Shown: piece by piece, positions 5,481 to 5,974 of the stretch | Position numbering within the stretch: position 1 is the stretch's first letter | Layout of the letters: each line of letters starts with the position of its first letter | Notes under the pieces: model-generated | The model's database searches: none | The model's input: only the letters and a program-made list of their open reading frames with translations | What the model was told of the DNA's origin: nothing | From: JANNHP01 sp031404455 | GTDB lineage: Bacteria; Planctomycetota; JAJSAM01; JAJVHW01 | Length of the DNA stretch: 5,974 bases | Direction of reading: 5' to 3' | NCBI GenBank assembly: GCA_031404455.1 | Contig: JANNHP010000108.1 | Location: forward strand, 1 to 5,974 | Made by a program: the position numbers and the translations under genes

Positions 5481-5529
5481 AGTCGGGAGCGGAAAGTTGC
5501 GGCCGGGAGCCCGACTGCTTACTAGTCGG
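5481..5529. repeat. three AGTCGG copies in the divergent spacer, candidate operator
   Basis: AGTCGG occurs at 5481-5486, inverted as CCGACT at 5511-5516, and again at 5524-5529. The first pair extends to 7 bp (AGTCGGG/CCCGACT) and the second forms an inverted repeat with a 7-nt loop over the presumed rsmE -10 region. GGGAGC is also directly repeated at 5485-5490 and 5505-5510. This could be a regulator site shared by the decarboxylase and rsmE. AGTCGG occurs elsewhere in the window, so chance is not excluded. Confidence 0.25.
5497..5525 (+). promoter_or_regulatory. candidate promoter of rsmE
   Basis: TTGCGG (5497-5502) and TACTAG (5520-5525) are spaced by 17 bp. Each matches only 3 of 6 consensus positions. 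The -10-like box ends 7 nt before the GTG at 5533, matching the leaderless layout of the other first genes. There is no Shine-Dalgarno between box and start codon. TACTAG lacks the final T of TANNNT, so it is a weaker case. Confidence 0.3.
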
Positions 5530-5532
5530 CGG

Positions 5533-5974
5533 GTGAACCTGATCCTCCTCTTCGACGGCGACCGCGAGTCCGGCGGGCGATTCGTGCTCGGCGGGGACCG
5601 CGCCCGGCACGTCCGCGAGGTGCTCCACGCCGAACCCGGCCGCGAACTGCGGGTGGGACTCCTCGAAGGACCGCTCGGGACGGGCCGCGTCGTCGAGACC
5701 GCCGGCGACCGCGTCGTCCTCGACTGCGCGTTCGACGCCGAGCCGCCGCCGCGTCCGCTCGTCGACCTCGTCCTCGCCGTGCCGAGGCCGAAGTCGCTCG
5801 TGAAGCTCTGGCCGGAGATCGCGGCGCTCGGCGTCGATCGTGTGGTGCTCGTCCGCACGTGGCGCGTCGGGAAGCCGTTCCTCACGGCAGGCGCGCTCGA
5901 CCCGGACGTCTACCGGCCGCTCCTCTTCGACGGCATGATGCAGGCGAAGACGACGCGCGAGCCGCGCGTCACGG
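5533..5974 (+). CDS. rsmE: 16S rRNA m3U1498 methyltransferase RsmE (3' truncated)
   Basis: From GTG 5533 there are 147 codons with no stop before the window ends; full-length RsmE is about 230-250 residues. The product methylates N3 of U1498 in helix 44 of 16S rRNA, using S-adenosylmethionine, in assembled 30S subunits. The start reads VNLILLF, as in the 'MNLLLL' branch of RsmE. The PUA-like RNA-binding part covers about residues 1-70, with RHVREVLHAEPG (25-36) and the glycine-rich EGPLGTG. The SPOUT methyltransferase part begins at LVLAVPRPKSLVKLWPEIAA (79-98), followed by LGVDRVVLVRTWRVGKPFL and LLFDGMMQAKTTREP (130-144), all typical blocks. The knotted SAM site lies beyond the window. GTG is preferred as the start because the family N-terminus begins there. 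The gene is divergent from the decarboxylase, with a 78-bp spacer. Confidence 0.92.
   Translation, partial: MNLILLFDGDRESGGRFVLGGDRARHVREVLHAEPGRELRVGLLEGPLGTGRVVETAGDRVVLDCAFDAEPPPRPLVDLVLAVPRPKSLVKLWPEIAALGVDRVVLVRTWRVGKPFLTAGALDPDVYRPLLFDGMMQAKTTREPRVT

Noticed and set aside
5455..5628. 58-residue N-terminal extension of the decarboxylase from ATG 5628
   Set aside because: It would cross the divergent spacer and lie antisense to the conserved N-terminus of RsmE; the family needs no such extension and a -10-like box lies within it.
5451..5885. 144-codon open frame on the - strand over the start of rsmE
   Set aside because: It is antisense to clear RsmE coding sequence and is Ser/Arg/Thr-rich without motifs.

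Overview
The window is GC-rich bacterial chromosomal DNA. Third codon positions are overwhelmingly G or C, coding is dense, and the opposite strand of every real gene carries long spurious open frames. No phylum can be fixed from it. A degenerate DUF1570-like tail, a DUF433/DUF5615 pair and a group II decarboxylase would fit many soil or sediment lineages (planctomycete, myxobacterial, acidobacterial or uncultured). No RNA genes, CRISPR array, insertion sequence or prophage gene were seen.

Layout, left to right: (1) 2-622 (+), the C-terminal part of a large protein of uncertain function. (2) 668-1272 (-), a two-gene module with a DUF433 antitoxin-like gene followed by a DUF5615 PIN-like gene, overlapping by 4 bp. 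(3) 1351-2997 (-), a complete M14-family zinc carboxypeptidase-like protein without a signal peptide. (4) 3081-3541 (+), two very small genes overlapping by ATGA; the second (55 codons) is easily missed, and the pair looks like a second toxin-antitoxin-type module. (5) 3514-5454 (-), a GAD/CSAD-like PLP-dependent decarboxylase followed 45 bp later by a GyrI-like small-molecule-binding protein. The latter's 3' end overlaps the end of the small (+) gene tail to tail. (6) 5533-5974 (+), the first 147 codons of the 16S rRNA m3U1498 methyltransferase gene rsmE, divergent from the decarboxylase and running off the window.

A regulatory pattern ties the region together. Four of the five genes that begin a transcription unit have a TANNNT (-10-like) hexamer 6 to 9 nt before the start codon and no Shine-Dalgarno sequence; the fifth, rsmE, has a weaker match in the same place. 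The downstream gene gyrI has a clear GGAGG instead. This is the arrangement expected of leaderless mRNAs for first genes and leadered translation within operons. The DUF433 promoter also carries a perfect 7-bp inverted repeat directly against its -10-like box, a natural place for toxin-antitoxin autoregulation.

The most interesting candidates for something undescribed are the small-gene pair at 3081-3541 and the leaderless-type start signature. The rest belongs to known families, though the substrates of the peptidase and the decarboxylase are open.
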